A DNA stretch of 47,643 bases from Prochlorococcus sp. AG-418-G18 (GTDB lineage Bacteria > Cyanobacteriota > Cyanobacteriia > PCC-6307 > Cyanobiaceae). Position 1 is the first letter of the stretch. Each line of letters opens with the position of its first letter. The stretch is taken from contig QCLX01000008.1 in assembly GCA_003214215.1 (NCBI GenBank), forward strand, positions 1-47,643. Reading direction: 5' to 3'. Positions 1-8,962 of this stretch are shown one piece after another. The translations under genes and the position numbers were made by a program. Below the pieces are notes generated by a model. It saw only the letters and a list, made by a program, of their open reading frames with translations. It was not told the DNA's origin and did not search any database.

Positions 1-2
1 AT

Positions 3-215
3 GGCCTAATAGAAAAGTTAATTGGATTAATTAATTCACCCATATCTCCCTCAATTTTGATTATCCAATTGGGTGCAATTTTATTAATAATTTTTCAAGA
101 AATAGTTTATGTTTTAACTGTACATATAGTTGCCTATTCTCTTTTTCCTAGATTTAAATTAACTATTCCGGATCCGCCAAGACTTTTTAGAAGCTTAGTT
201 GATTTAAATAATTGA
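3..215 (+). CDS. C-terminal end of an unidentified membrane protein (partial)
   Basis: The reading frame is open from the left edge and ends at TGA 213-215, giving about 70 residues. A strongly hydrophobic stretch (SILIIQLGAILLIIFQEIVY, then a second half-hydrophobic segment) is followed by a polar tail with PRFKLTIPDPPRLF, as at the end of an integral membrane protein. I do not recognise the family. The stop overlaps the possible TTG start of the next gene, so the two are probably co-transcribed. The 5' part lies outside the window. Confidence 0.6.
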   Translation, partial: GLIEKLIGLINSPISPSILIIQLGAILLIIFQEIVYVLTVHIVAYSLFPRFKLTIPDPPRLFRSLVDLNN

Positions 216-1378
216 AAAAAGTAATAATGTACAGTACAGAATTAGGAATAAATTTTTTTGGTAATGAATCCAATAAAAAAAATCAACTTAATAAGATAGA
301 AATACTGAAAAAGAATATAAATAACTTCAAAATATTTCTTGTAATTGCAGGCACTAATACATCCCAAATTCCTGGAATTTCTGCTGCAGGTATTAATGCA
401 AAATCAAGGAGAAAAACTGCGCTTGCAGATGCTGAATTTTTGCTTAAGGGTGCTTCAAGAGATCATAAATATAAATTGCCTCTTCTCAATGCAGGAGTAA
501 CTCCTGCCCTAATAAGTCATGTTTGTTCAAAGCTTATAAATAATTATCCAGTCATTGTTCCTCTCGGAATAGGAGTCAAGCCTTATTTTAATCATTTGGT
601 TTTAGAAGATAGAGATTTGGGTCCTTCAAATTGTCTTACTACTGGTAAATCTATGACCAAAGATAGAGTTGTAAATCTCTATGAAAAAGGTATTGAGATA
701 GGAAAATCATCAAAGCAACCCATTTTAATTTCTGAATGTGTGCCTGGGGGAACCACAACTGCTCAGGCAGTAATGGAAGCTTTTGGTTTGCCGGTATCTA
801 ATTTAGTAGGGAGTAGTTTATTTAAAGCTCCAAGAGAATTAAGAAGAAAAGTAGTTCAAAAAGGACTGTCAAATGCAAATCTCAAGACTGATTTTGACTC
901 TTTTGACGTTGTCGCGGCGGTAGGTGATCCTTTCCAAGCTTTCTCAATGGGTCTATTAATTGGTGCTAGGTTGGCAAAACAACCAGTCATATTGTCTGGA
1001 GGAAGTCAGATGTTAGCAATCATTTTGCTCGTATTAGAATTCTTAGATGTAGAAAATGACTTTATTGAAGATGTTTTAATTGCGACAACTGGGTGGCTTG
1101 TGAAAGATAATTCTCTAAATGATATATTAAATTTAATTAATGAAAAATATAATGTAAATTTATTAGGTTTAGCAAGTCCATTAAATTTTAAATCTTCAAA
1201 ATATAAAGAATTGAAGGATTATGAATTAGGGCATGTAAAAGAAGGTGTAGGTGCTGGTGGAATATCATTGCTTGCTTTTTTAGATGGATTTAAAAATGAA
1301 GAAATAGTTTCATTGTGTCAACAAAATCTGGAAAAAATGAAGAGCCTAGGTCAAATTTCTTTAGATAAGGATTGCTGA
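212..1378 (+). CDS. UPF0284 family, CobT-like nicotinate-nucleotide-dimethylbenzimidazole phosphoribosyltransferase homologue
   Basis: The 388-residue protein matches the cyanobacterial/archaeal UPF0284 (TIGR00303) family, which is related to CobT, the enzyme that activates the lower base of cobalamin. Visible features are a glycine-rich ECVPGGTTTA segment (residues 175-184) and, near the C-terminus, KEGVGAGG, which resembles the catalytic-Glu region of CobT. In organisms that make pseudocobalamin the activated base would be adenine; that substrate is inference. The start is uncertain: TTG 212 overlaps the upstream stop, while ATG 227 gives a protein five residues shorter. A second corrinoid gene, cobM, lies about 20 kb away in the window, not in the same operon. 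Confidence 0.75.
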   Translation: MKKVIMYSTELGINFFGNESNKKNQLNKIEILKKNINNFKIFLVIAGTNTSQIPGISAAGINAKSRRKTALADAEFLLKGASRDHKYKLPLLNAGVTPALISHVCSKLINNYPVIVPLGIGVKPYFNHLVLEDRDLGPSNCLTTGKSMTKDRVVNLYEKGIEIGKSSKQPILISECVPGGTTTAQAVMEAFGLPVSNLVGSSLFKAPRELRRKVVQKGLSNANLKTDFDSFDVVAAVGDPFQAFSMGLLIGARLAKQPVILSGGSQMLAIILLVLEFLDVENDFIEDVLIATTGWLVKDNSLNDILNLINEKYNVNLLGLASPLNFKSSKYKELKDYELGHVKEGVGAGGISLLAFLDGFKNEEIVSLCQQNLEKMKSLGQISLDKDC

Positions 1379-2377
1379 ATGTTTTCAAAATTTGCAACAA
1401 GAAGAGAATTTTTAAATTGTGGTAAGCTTTCGCTGTTATTTCTCTTAAATTCTTGCAGTAATCTTCCTAATAAAGTAAAAATTGCACTTCAAAATTCTTT
1501 TTATCCAGAATCTTTTAAAGATACGATTCCAAAAGACTGGAAGCAAGAAAAAATTAATTTTGAAAATATTCGGATACAAAAAAATAGAAACATAATTTTC
1601 AATTCTGACTTTACTTTAATAAATGATGGATGGATTTCTAGTATAGATTTTTCAGAATTTGAAAAAATAAATGAATATACACTGTTCGAAAATTTGGATA
1701 AGAGATCGATAGATTTTTTGGGAAGTTTTAATCAAAATCAGAGGGGTAAATTATTTCCTATTGGCGTAGTACCCTATACAATTATCATTAAAAATAATAA
1801 AGAATTAATAAATTCAGCAAGAACATCTTGGGATTTTCTTCTTTCTAAAAAATTAACTGGGAAAATTATTTTTCCACAAAGTCCCAGAATAATATTGTCA
1901 ATTGCTCAAAAAATTAATTCATCTGATTCTTTAAAAAAACTCAAAAGCCAAGCAATGTTATTTGATGATAAAAATATGCTCAATTGGTTGATTAATTCTG
2001 ATGCTATTGTCGCAATAGTTCCTTATAGTCTTTGTTCAAAATATTTAAAAATAGATCCAAGGCTTTCTTTAGTTTTCCCAAGCCAAGGCGTACCTTTGAT
2101 GTGGCATTTTCTACTTAGTCGATCAAATCTAAATAATCCAATATTAATTAAATGGATTAAATCTTTAGAAAATAAATCAATAATAGATAAATTAGTAAGC
2201 CAGGGTTGGTATCTTCCATTCAATAGTGATTACTTGCAAAGTAAAAATAAATCTGAAATGTTACGAATCTCAGGACCTTCTGAGAAATGTTGGGAAAATA
2301 GTTGGTCTTTCCCTGTCTTAACAAATGAACAAAAAATTAATCTTAAAAATATCTGGAATGAGTCCTTATCCCCATAA
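1379..2377 (+). CDS. Tat-type lipoprotein resembling an ABC solute-binding protein
   Basis: The 332-residue protein starts directly after the stop of the CobT-like gene, so it probably shares its transcript. The N-terminus has a twin-arginine motif (TRREFL, residues 7-12), a hydrophobic stretch and a lipobox LNSC with the acylated Cys at residue 26, which points to a folded, exported lipoprotein. The body has the look of PotD/FutA-type periplasmic binding proteins (alternating motifs such as a central IVPYSLC segment and a C-terminal GWYLPFNSDY), but I cannot assign a ligand. No ATPase or permease is adjacent. The 3' end overlaps the convergent aldo/keto reductase gene by 12 bases. Confidence 0.6.
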   Translation: MFSKFATRREFLNCGKLSLLFLLNSCSNLPNKVKIALQNSFYPESFKDTIPKDWKQEKINFENIRIQKNRNIIFNSDFTLINDGWISSIDFSEFEKINEYTLFENLDKRSIDFLGSFNQNQRGKLFPIGVVPYTIIIKNNKELINSARTSWDFLLSKKLTGKIIFPQSPRIILSIAQKINSSDSLKKLKSQAMLFDDKNMLNWLINSDAIVAIVPYSLCSKYLKIDPRLSLVFPSQGVPLMWHFLLSRSNLNNPILIKWIKSLENKSIIDKLVSQGWYLPFNSDYLQSKNKSEMLRISGPSEKCWENSWSFPVLTNEQKINLKNIWNESLSP

Positions 2378-3508
2378 TCTTTTTGTAGGATTTTCAATTA
2401 ATAGGTTATGAGTTTCCTTTAATAAATTTGGGATATCTAATTTACTAGGACATTTAGGAACACATTCATTACATTCTTGGCAAAATGAGGAATTTTTTTC
2501 TTCCCACCAGTGGCCAGCTTTTCCTATTAAATTGTATCTTTCTTTTGAAAATTCTGATTGGCCATAACCAATAGATATATTTCTTAATCGAAGTATTTCT
2601 GGAATAGGTACTTCATTTGGACATGGAAGACAAGATCTACATTGTTCACATTTGGTTGAGTTTAATCTTTCATTAGAAACTTCCTCAATTTTATTCAGTG
2701 CGCTTTTTTCAAGTTTTGTAAGCTTCTCGAATGAGTTTCTAAGTTTATGCGCAAATTCAAAGTCTTTTTTGTTTGTCGCCCCCAAGGATAAAGTTGTAAT
2801 GCCTTTTGCCAGCAGAAATCGATACGCTAATTCTAATGGATGAAAAGGCTTAGAAGCCTCTATTAAAATATCACTTGGAGAATACAATCTACCGCCTTTA
2901 TCAGCAGGTGATATTGCTAAAACTCCCATACCTTTTTTTATAGCTTCCTCTGCTAAAGCAATCTTAGATTGATCTAAATAATGTAAATGAAGACTGCAAA
3001 AAGTAAAAACTTCACAGTTAATTGCATCTTTAATTAGTGAATAACTTCCATGAGAACTAAAACCAACTTGATCAACTAGTTCCTTCTCAAGTATCCAAGA
3101 TATGAATTTCTTACCCTCTCCAGCAAGAACCCAATCTAGATGTTGTTTTAAGTTGAGTCCGTGAATTGCAAGATTATTAATTTTCTCGCGATTTAAATTT
3201 TTAAGAGACTTTTTAAAATTATTTTTTAAAAAGTCAAAATCACCCTTTGGTAAAATTTTAGAAGTAATCACCCAATTTTTTTCTTTTATATTCTCTTCTA
3301 TTGCTAATTTTTTTATTGAATTTCCAATAAGTGATTCAGCATCACCATAAGAGGGTGCCGTCTCTATGTGGTTAATTCCTACATAATATGCATTTTTTAT
3401 TATGCTATACATTTTTTCGAGACTTTCAGTTGCTCGCATTGTCCCTAAAGTGAATAAGCTCACTTTCGCCCCTTTACCAAATGATCTTTTTTGTGAATTA
3501 ATAATCAT
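2366..3508 (-). CDS. Aldo/keto reductase with C-terminal ferredoxin-type 4Fe-4S domain
   Basis: 380 residues. An N-terminal aldo/keto reductase barrel (about residues 1-275) carries the family's catalytic positions as Y54, K84 and H116. The usual Asp in the fDTA motif is Glu here (HIETAPSYG, E49). The C-terminus has two cysteine clusters: C287/C290/C293/C296 (CX2CX2CX2CP, the spacing usual in this AKR subgroup) and C343/C346/C349/C353 (CX2CX2CX3CP), which would bind one or two Fe-S clusters. This suggests electrons from or to ferredoxin rather than only NADPH, which is inference. Substrate unknown. ATG 3508 is a clear start in an intergenic gap. Confidence 0.85.
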   Translation of the reverse strand: MIINSQKRSFGKGAKVSLFTLGTMRATESLEKMYSIIKNAYYVGINHIETAPSYGDAESLIGNSIKKLAIEENIKEKNWVITSKILPKGDFDFLKNNFKKSLKNLNREKINNLAIHGLNLKQHLDWVLAGEGKKFISWILEKELVDQVGFSSHGSYSLIKDAINCEVFTFCSLHLHYLDQSKIALAEEAIKKGMGVLAISPADKGGRLYSPSDILIEASKPFHPLELAYRFLLAKGITTLSLGATNKKDFEFAHKLRNSFEKLTKLEKSALNKIEEVSNERLNSTKCEQCRSCLPCPNEVPIPEILRLRNISIGYGQSEFSKERYNLIGKAGHWWEEKNSSFCQECNECVPKCPSKLDIPNLLKETHNLLIENPTKRLWG

Positions 3509-3620
3509 CTAAATATGATCAATTTCTTTTTATTTACTCTTTAATTTATTTATAGTTGAAAATCATTTAAAGTAAATTAAAGTAAATACAAAATTTTGCA
3601 AAAATATTTTTCTTAAATCT

Positions 3621-4274
3621 ATGTTTACAGGAATAATTCAATCAGTTGGAAAACTAAGACAAGAAAAAAATATTTTAGAAATTGAAATTCTAGATAATTT
3701 ATTTGATATGGAAATCGGTGACAGCATAGCTGTTGATGGAATTTGTTTGACAGTTAAAGAGATTTTTCAAAATAAATTTACTGTTGATGTTAGTGAGGAG
3801 ACATTTAAAAAAACAACTTTAGGAGTAAAGTCGAACCTAAATCAGATTGTCAATTTGGAGCCTGCTCTTAGGGTGTCTGACCGTCTAGGAGGGCATATAG
3901 TCAGCGGACATGTTGATGGCCTTGGAATAGTTGAGAATATAGAAAAATTAGAGAAATCTTGGCTCTTATCAATAAAGTGGAAAAATAATAATTTTTCAAA
4001 ATATGTAGTTAATAAAGGGAGTATTTGTGTAAATGGTATAAGTCTTACGATTGCAAAATATGAGCAGGAAGGAGAAATATTTACTATTGCGATAATTCCT
4101 CATACTTGGCATAACACAAATCTGAATAAATTAAATGTCGGTGATAGCGTAAACCTTGAGGCAGATGCACTAATTAAATATGTAGAGAAATTACTTTTAT
4201 TTAATAAAAATAGTAATCAAGATTTATCTTCAAATAATATTTCTTCTGAGTGGCTTAAAGAAAACGGTTGGTAA
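3621..4274 (+). CDS. ribE: Riboflavin synthase alpha chain
   Basis: The 217-residue protein begins MFTGIIQSVG, the canonical riboflavin synthase start, and has two lumazine-binding repeats (about residues 1-97 and 98-195). The second opens with the GGHIVSGHVDG signature (residues 90-100). The enzyme dismutates two 6,7-dimethyl-8-ribityllumazine molecules to riboflavin and an aminouracil in the cytoplasm. Family length is about 200-215, so it is complete. It stands alone here and converges on the AbrB-type gene, ten bases apart. Confidence 0.96.
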   Translation: MFTGIIQSVGKLRQEKNILEIEILDNLFDMEIGDSIAVDGICLTVKEIFQNKFTVDVSEETFKKTTLGVKSNLNQIVNLEPALRVSDRLGGHIVSGHVDGLGIVENIEKLEKSWLLSIKWKNNNFSKYVVNKGSICVNGISLTIAKYEQEGEIFTIAIIPHTWHNTNLNKLNVGDSVNLEADALIKYVEKLLLFNKNSNQDLSSNNISSEWLKENGW

Positions 4275-4284
4275 AATATATTTT

Positions 4285-4638
4285 TTAATTTAATGGAATC
4301 AGATAAATTGTTTTTGATTCTTTTTTAAGATCGATTTTAAATTCCTGACCAGGTTCTAGACCTAATTTTTTAGTGTATGCATGACCAATTAATAGGTTCC
4401 CATTGCCATGAACTTTAGTTTTGAATTCTGTCTGTCTGCCTCTTGAAGCTCTATTTCCATTTTTCCCCTGACGACCATTTCCTATTTTGTAACCCTTAGC
4501 TTCAATAAGCGCCCTATAAAAACTTTTTCTTAAGATTCTTCCACTAGGACCTACGTACCCACAACCTCTTGCTATCTCATCTTCAGATTTTTTACTTAAT
4601 AATTTTGCTTTTTCAAGAAGTTCTTTTCCTTCTAGCAT
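4285..4638 (-). CDS. AbrB-type DNA-binding protein (cyanobacterial cyAbrB family)
   Basis: 117 residues, the typical size of cyAbrB proteins. The N-terminal half (GKELLEKAKLLSKKSEDEIARGCGY) is the conserved segment specific to the cyanobacterial group. The C-terminal half, from about residue 65, is the AbrB-like swapped-hairpin DNA-binding domain (KVHGNGNLLIGHAYTKKLGL then a hydrophobic strand). These proteins act as global regulators of carbon/nitrogen metabolism in other cyanobacteria; the targets here are unknown. It is monocistronic, between ribE and the ctaCDE operon. Confidence 0.88.
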   Translation of the reverse strand: MLEGKELLEKAKLLSKKSEDEIARGCGYVGPSGRILRKSFYRALIEAKGYKIGNGRQGKNGNRASRGRQTEFKTKVHGNGNLLIGHAYTKKLGLEPGQEFKIDLKKESKTIYLIPLN

Positions 4639-4734
4639 TATCTGACAAATTTCTAATTATATATTCTTACTAAAAAGGAGAACTGTGGCAATATAAATTA
4701 ATAAAAAATATATTTAATTTTTAAAATTTCGTTT

Positions 4735-5337
4735 TTATAAAAGATACAAAATAATAAATAAAATAACCCATATTCCATCTACAAAATGCCAGTACAATTC
4801 AACAGCTTCCAAAGGGAACATATTTTGACTAGTTAATCTTCCGCCCTTGATTCTCGATTGCCAAGCAATAATTAAAATCATTAAAGTGCCTAAAGTGACA
4901 TGTAATCCATGAAAACCAGTAAGAGCATAAAAAGTACTTGCAAATAAATTATCGGTTAATCCAAAAGGTAAATGAAAATATTCAAATAATTGACATATTA
5001 AAAATATAATTCCAAGAAAAGCAGTAAAAAATAACCATTTTTGGGATTCAGAGTTTTTATCTTTTAAAAGTGCTTTGCCTGCTTTATGGAAAGTTGCACT
5101 ACTAACAAGTAACAAAATTGTATTGAGTGTGGGTATTGGTAGTTCTAATTCATAAATAGCACCATCAGGTAATGGATTTACTGCTTTATATGTTAAGTAG
5201 GCAGCAAAGAATCCAGCAAAAGTCATTCCGTCCGCAATTAGGAAAGTTATAAGACCAAACATTCTGAAGTCTTCATGTGTTTCGTTAACTTCAGAATTAT
5301 TTTTTTGAATTTCCTTTGAGCTATCTAGAGTTGTCAT
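4735..5337 (-). CDS. ctaE: Cytochrome c oxidase subunit III
   Basis: 200 residues with about five membrane segments, the short cyanobacterial form of subunit III. Visible motifs include FRMFGLITFLIADGMTFAGF near the N-terminus, TGFHGLHVTLG in the middle, and a C-terminal ELYWHFVDGIWVILF typical of the family. It is the last gene of ctaC-ctaD-ctaE, starting six bases after the ctaD stop. It is a non-catalytic core subunit of the terminal oxidase, which in cyanobacteria sits in thylakoid and/or plasma membrane. Confidence 0.96.
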   Translation of the reverse strand: MTTLDSSKEIQKNNSEVNETHEDFRMFGLITFLIADGMTFAGFFAAYLTYKAVNPLPDGAIYELELPIPTLNTILLLVSSATFHKAGKALLKDKNSESQKWLFFTAFLGIIFLICQLFEYFHLPFGLTDNLFASTFYALTGFHGLHVTLGTLMILIIAWQSRIKGGRLTSQNMFPLEAVELYWHFVDGIWVILFIILYLL

Positions 5338-5343
5338 ATGTTT

Positions 5344-6969
5344 TTATTTTCGTTCAGAAATTTCTTTACCATAACCATAAGGTTCTTCAACTAATGGAGC
5401 TTCTCCTTCCCAATTTTCAACTGGAGGTGGAGAAGATGTTAACCATTCAGGTGTAAGAGCATTCCAAGGGTTATCTCCAGCATCTTTTCCATTTCTCACA
5501 CTAAGGAATACATTAATTAAAAAAGGAATTGTACTTATAGCCATCAAAAGAGCCCCAATACTACTAATTTGATTAACGAACTGGAATTGAGGATCATATT
5601 CTGCAACTCTTCTTGGCATTCCATTTAAACCAAGCCAATGTTGAGGAGCAAAGCACAAGTTAAATCCAATAAAAGTAATGATAAAATGTAAAATTCCTAA
5701 TTTTTCATTTAGCATTTTCCCAGTTACTTTGGGGAACCAATGATAAATTGAAGAGAAAATAATAAAAACAGTCCCTCCATAAACTATGTAATGAAAATGG
5801 GCCACAACGAAATAGGTATCATGTACGTGAATATCGAAAGGTACCTGTGCCAAAGCAACTCCCGTAATACCTCCAAAAACAAAATTTATAATAAATCCGC
5901 AAGAAAATAACATTGCACTATTGATGGAAATTTTACCTCCCCATAACGTTGCAACCCAATTGAAAAATTTTATACCTGTTGGAACAGCAATAAATGCTGT
6001 GGCAATGGTAAAGAATAATCTCATCCAAGGGGGTGTCCCACTAGTAAACATGTGATGCGCCCAAACAACTAAACCTAAAACTACTATCCCCATTATTGAA
6101 AAAACCATTGTTGTATATCCAAAAAGTGGTTTTCTAGCATGTACAGGAAGTATTTCACTAACTAAACCAAAGGCAGGAAGGACCATAATGTAAACAGCTG
6201 GATGGGAATAAAACCAAAATAAATGCTGATAAACTACGACATTGCCACCTAAAACAGGATTGAAAAAACCTGTATTAGCGATGATATCAAAGCTAAGTAG
6301 AATTAAAGTGCCTGCTAAAACAGGAGTTGACAAAACAACTAATAGACTTGTCCCAAGCATTGCCCAACAATACATTGGCAATTGCATAAGTTTTAATCCT
6401 GGCCTTCTTAATTTGATAATGGTCGCGATAAAGTTTATTCCACCAAATATGGAACTGCCTCCTAGTAACAGCACGCTCAGAATCCAAATAATTTGTCCCG
6501 ATTGAGGAGTAGTTATGCTCAAAGGAGGATAAGCCGTCCATCCAGCCTGGGCAGCACCATCAACAAAATAGCTTGCTACAAGCATCAAACCTGAAGGAGG
6601 AATTAACCAAAAAGCTACGGCATTTAATCTTGGGAATGCCATATCTCTCGCACCTACATAAAATGGAATTAAATAATTTCCAAAAGCACCGTTAACTACA
6701 GGCACTATCCAAAGGAATATCATTATTGTTCCGTGTAAAGTTAAAACTTGGTTATAAACATCTCTTGGCATAAAATCAGACATTGGACTAGCTAGTTCAA
6801 TTCTTATAGCGCTGGCTAAGGTTCCTCCTATTAAATAGAAGAGAAAACCACAAACCAAGTATTGTATCCCTATTACTTTATGATCAAGGCTAAAACTAAA
6901 GTATCTAAGCCAGCCTTTAGGTTGAAGACTTTCATTATTAGTTTTTTGTGGATCAATTGATATTGTCAT
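5344..6969 (-). CDS. ctaD: Cytochrome c oxidase subunit I (catalytic)
   Basis: 541 residues with twelve membrane segments. All metal ligands can be placed: H79 and H393 for low-spin heme a, H256, H305 and H306 for CuB with the cross-linking Tyr at Y260, and H391 for heme a3. The region around CuB reads YSHPAVY, with no Glu in the HPxVY position; this YS form marks the A2 subfamily of heme-copper oxidases. The gene overlaps ctaC by four bases (ATGA) and is followed by ctaE, a normal operon. It reduces O2 to water using electrons from cytochrome c or plastocyanin and pumps protons. Confidence 0.97.
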   Translation of the reverse strand: MTISIDPQKTNNESLQPKGWLRYFSFSLDHKVIGIQYLVCGFLFYLIGGTLASAIRIELASPMSDFMPRDVYNQVLTLHGTIMIFLWIVPVVNGAFGNYLIPFYVGARDMAFPRLNAVAFWLIPPSGLMLVASYFVDGAAQAGWTAYPPLSITTPQSGQIIWILSVLLLGGSSIFGGINFIATIIKLRRPGLKLMQLPMYCWAMLGTSLLVVLSTPVLAGTLILLSFDIIANTGFFNPVLGGNVVVYQHLFWFYSHPAVYIMVLPAFGLVSEILPVHARKPLFGYTTMVFSIMGIVVLGLVVWAHHMFTSGTPPWMRLFFTIATAFIAVPTGIKFFNWVATLWGGKISINSAMLFSCGFIINFVFGGITGVALAQVPFDIHVHDTYFVVAHFHYIVYGGTVFIIFSSIYHWFPKVTGKMLNEKLGILHFIITFIGFNLCFAPQHWLGLNGMPRRVAEYDPQFQFVNQISSIGALLMAISTIPFLINVFLSVRNGKDAGDNPWNALTPEWLTSSPPPVENWEGEAPLVEEPYGYGKEISERK

Positions 6970-7769
6970 AGATTTACCTCTGGTTTTTTATTTTTGTTAA
7001 ACCATTCGTTGTAATCAGATTCTTCTTCAACAATTATCGAGGCTCTCATTCCTCCATGATATGGGCCACATAATTCTGCGCAGATTATCGGATATTTTCC
7101 TACTTTTGTAGGAGTGAAATTTAGAATAGTCGGTTGCCCAGGAATAATATCCTGTTTAATTCTGAACTCTGGTACCCAAAAAGCATGAATGACATCTTTA
7201 GATTCCATTTTCATTGATACTTTTTTATCAACAGGAACGTGTAGTTCTCCTGATATGAAATTGCCCTTGGGATAATTGAATAGAAATGCAAATTGCATAG
7301 CTGAAACTTCAATTGATAAATTATTTATTGCTATTTCATTATCAGAAGTTTGACTTATACCAGCCCATATTTTTTCAGTATTAGAACTCATCATTTCATG
7401 GTTATGATTTAGTTCTTTCATCCCTCCCATTCGATCGTAGATGTTGTAGCTATATAAACCTATTAATAAAACAATTATTGAAGGAATAATTGTCCATACA
7501 ATTTCTAAGCTTAAATTTCCCTCTAAAGCTATACCATCGCCTATCTGATCATTTCTTTTCCTAAATTTAAATAAGCTATAAATAACTGCTATTGTCATTC
7601 CTATAAAAATAATTAATCCAATTATGAAAAGAATTTTAAAAAGTTCATCGTAAATTGGTGCATTAATACTTGCTTCCGCTGGGAGCAAATTCACATTAAA
7701 ACCAATCCAAAAAGATATAGCAAAAACGAGCGAAATAACTAGTATTAAATAAATGTTTTTATTTAACAA
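6966..7769 (-). CDS. ctaC: Cytochrome c oxidase subunit II with CuA site
   Basis: 267 residues. An N-terminal hydrophobic signal/anchor (about 5-28) and a second hairpin helix pair (45-67 and 88-108) precede the extracytoplasmic cupredoxin domain. The CuA ligands are present as H195, C230, E232, C234, H238 and M241 (CAELCGPYHGGM), so this is a true cytochrome c/plastocyanin oxidase subunit rather than a quinol-oxidase type. The only plausible start is TTG at 7767-7769. It is the first gene of the ctaCDE operon and is divergent from ctaA across a 215-base gap. Confidence 0.96.
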   Translation of the reverse strand: MLNKNIYLILVISLVFAISFWIGFNVNLLPAEASINAPIYDELFKILFIIGLIIFIGMTIAVIYSLFKFRKRNDQIGDGIALEGNLSLEIVWTIIPSIIVLLIGLYSYNIYDRMGGMKELNHNHEMMSSNTEKIWAGISQTSDNEIAINNLSIEVSAMQFAFLFNYPKGNFISGELHVPVDKKVSMKMESKDVIHAFWVPEFRIKQDIIPGQPTILNFTPTKVGKYPIICAELCGPYHGGMRASIIVEEESDYNEWFNKNKKPEVNL

Positions 7770-7984
7770 TTGATTTCTAAAAATTTGTATTTATATCCTC
7801 AAGATATTCAATTTTCTTAATCCTGCATCCTTTGTTAAAAGAAAATCATTTAAATTCACAACTTCTTAAGATTTATGAAATAAAAGGCGTATTATTAATA
7901 ACTTTTTAGAGTTAATTGTCAGGGAAAAAAGATTAAATTAGTAAATTATTTTTTAAATTAAACATATTAATTTTTAATTAATGT

Positions 7985-8962
7985 TTGGTTTTTGAATCTA
8001 ATTTATTATGCAAAATAATAGGTTCTATCCATTTGATTAATAACCAATTATATAAATCAAAATATCTGACAATTTTTAAGAGGTTGGGAAGTCATAGTGT
8101 ACTTGCACTCATAGCATTAATTGTAATTGGAGGTGCTACCAGAGTCATGGAGGCGGGACTGGCTTGTCCAGATTGGCCGTTATGTTATGGGTCTTTTTTG
8201 CCTTTCAATCATATGAACCTAAGAGTTTTTCTAGAGTGGTTTCATCGTCTAGATGCTTTTCTGGTTGGGATATTAATTCTTTTTAAATTTACCCTTTCAA
8301 TTATTTGGAAAAATGAAATTCCAAATTGGTTGCCTAAAACTTATTCATTACTACTTTTTCTTGTTATTGTCCAAGGATCTTTTGGAGCTTTAACAGTAAT
8401 AAACCTGCTTGATTCATATACTGTTACTGGCCATCTTTTAATAGCTTTTCTACTTCTAATTACAACAATTTCAATCAATCAAAATTTAGAAAATGACGAA
8501 ATGGAAGAGCCATTAATTTGGTGGAGATTGTTATTGTTTGTTCCTCTTGTACTTACCTTGATTCAATCTTTTATTGGAGTAAGGCTTTCATCAACCTGGT
8601 CAGCACATATTTGCTTATCTTTTAATAAACAATGTCTAATTCTAAATACTCATAAATTATTTGCTTTCCCAATTACTTTTTCAATTCTATTGATTATTGC
8701 TACTGCAATTTATTATAAGAGAAGTTTGCTTACTGAAAATTGGAAATATCTCTCAGCTCTTATTTTTCTCTTGTTTTCCCAAATTGTTTTGGGTGTTTTA
8801 AGTCTTAAAACAAATTTGAATGAACCTATTTTTATTATCGGTCATCAACTTAACGCTTCTTTATTTATTGCAATATTAACAACATTAATTTTTAGAAATC
8901 CGTTTACCAAAAAAGGTCTAAACCACTCCCTAAATTCTCAAATGGTTGGTATCAATTCATGA
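7985..8962 (+). CDS. ctaA: Heme A synthase (COX15/CtaA family)
   Basis: About 325 residues with eight membrane segments. The conserved [19 protein letters not shown] region follows the first helix. Four His positions in helices ([30 protein letters not shown]) match the heme ligands of the two half-domains. It oxidises the C8 methyl of heme O to make heme A for the oxidase encoded next door. No ATG lies upstream of the conserved part, so the start is a TTG: 7985, or one closer to the first helix (for example 8084). It overlaps ctaB by four bases. Confidence 0.93.
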   Translation: MVFESNLLCKIIGSIHLINNQLYKSKYLTIFKRLGSHSVLALIALIVIGGATRVMEAGLACPDWPLCYGSFLPFNHMNLRVFLEWFHRLDAFLVGILILFKFTLSIIWKNEIPNWLPKTYSLLLFLVIVQGSFGALTVINLLDSYTVTGHLLIAFLLLITTISINQNLENDEMEEPLIWWRLLLFVPLVLTLIQSFIGVRLSSTWSAHICLSFNKQCLILNTHKLFAFPITFSILLIIATAIYYKRSLLTENWKYLSALIFLLFSQIVLGVLSLKTNLNEPIFIIGHQLNASLFIAILTTLIFRNPFTKKGLNHSLNSQMVGINS

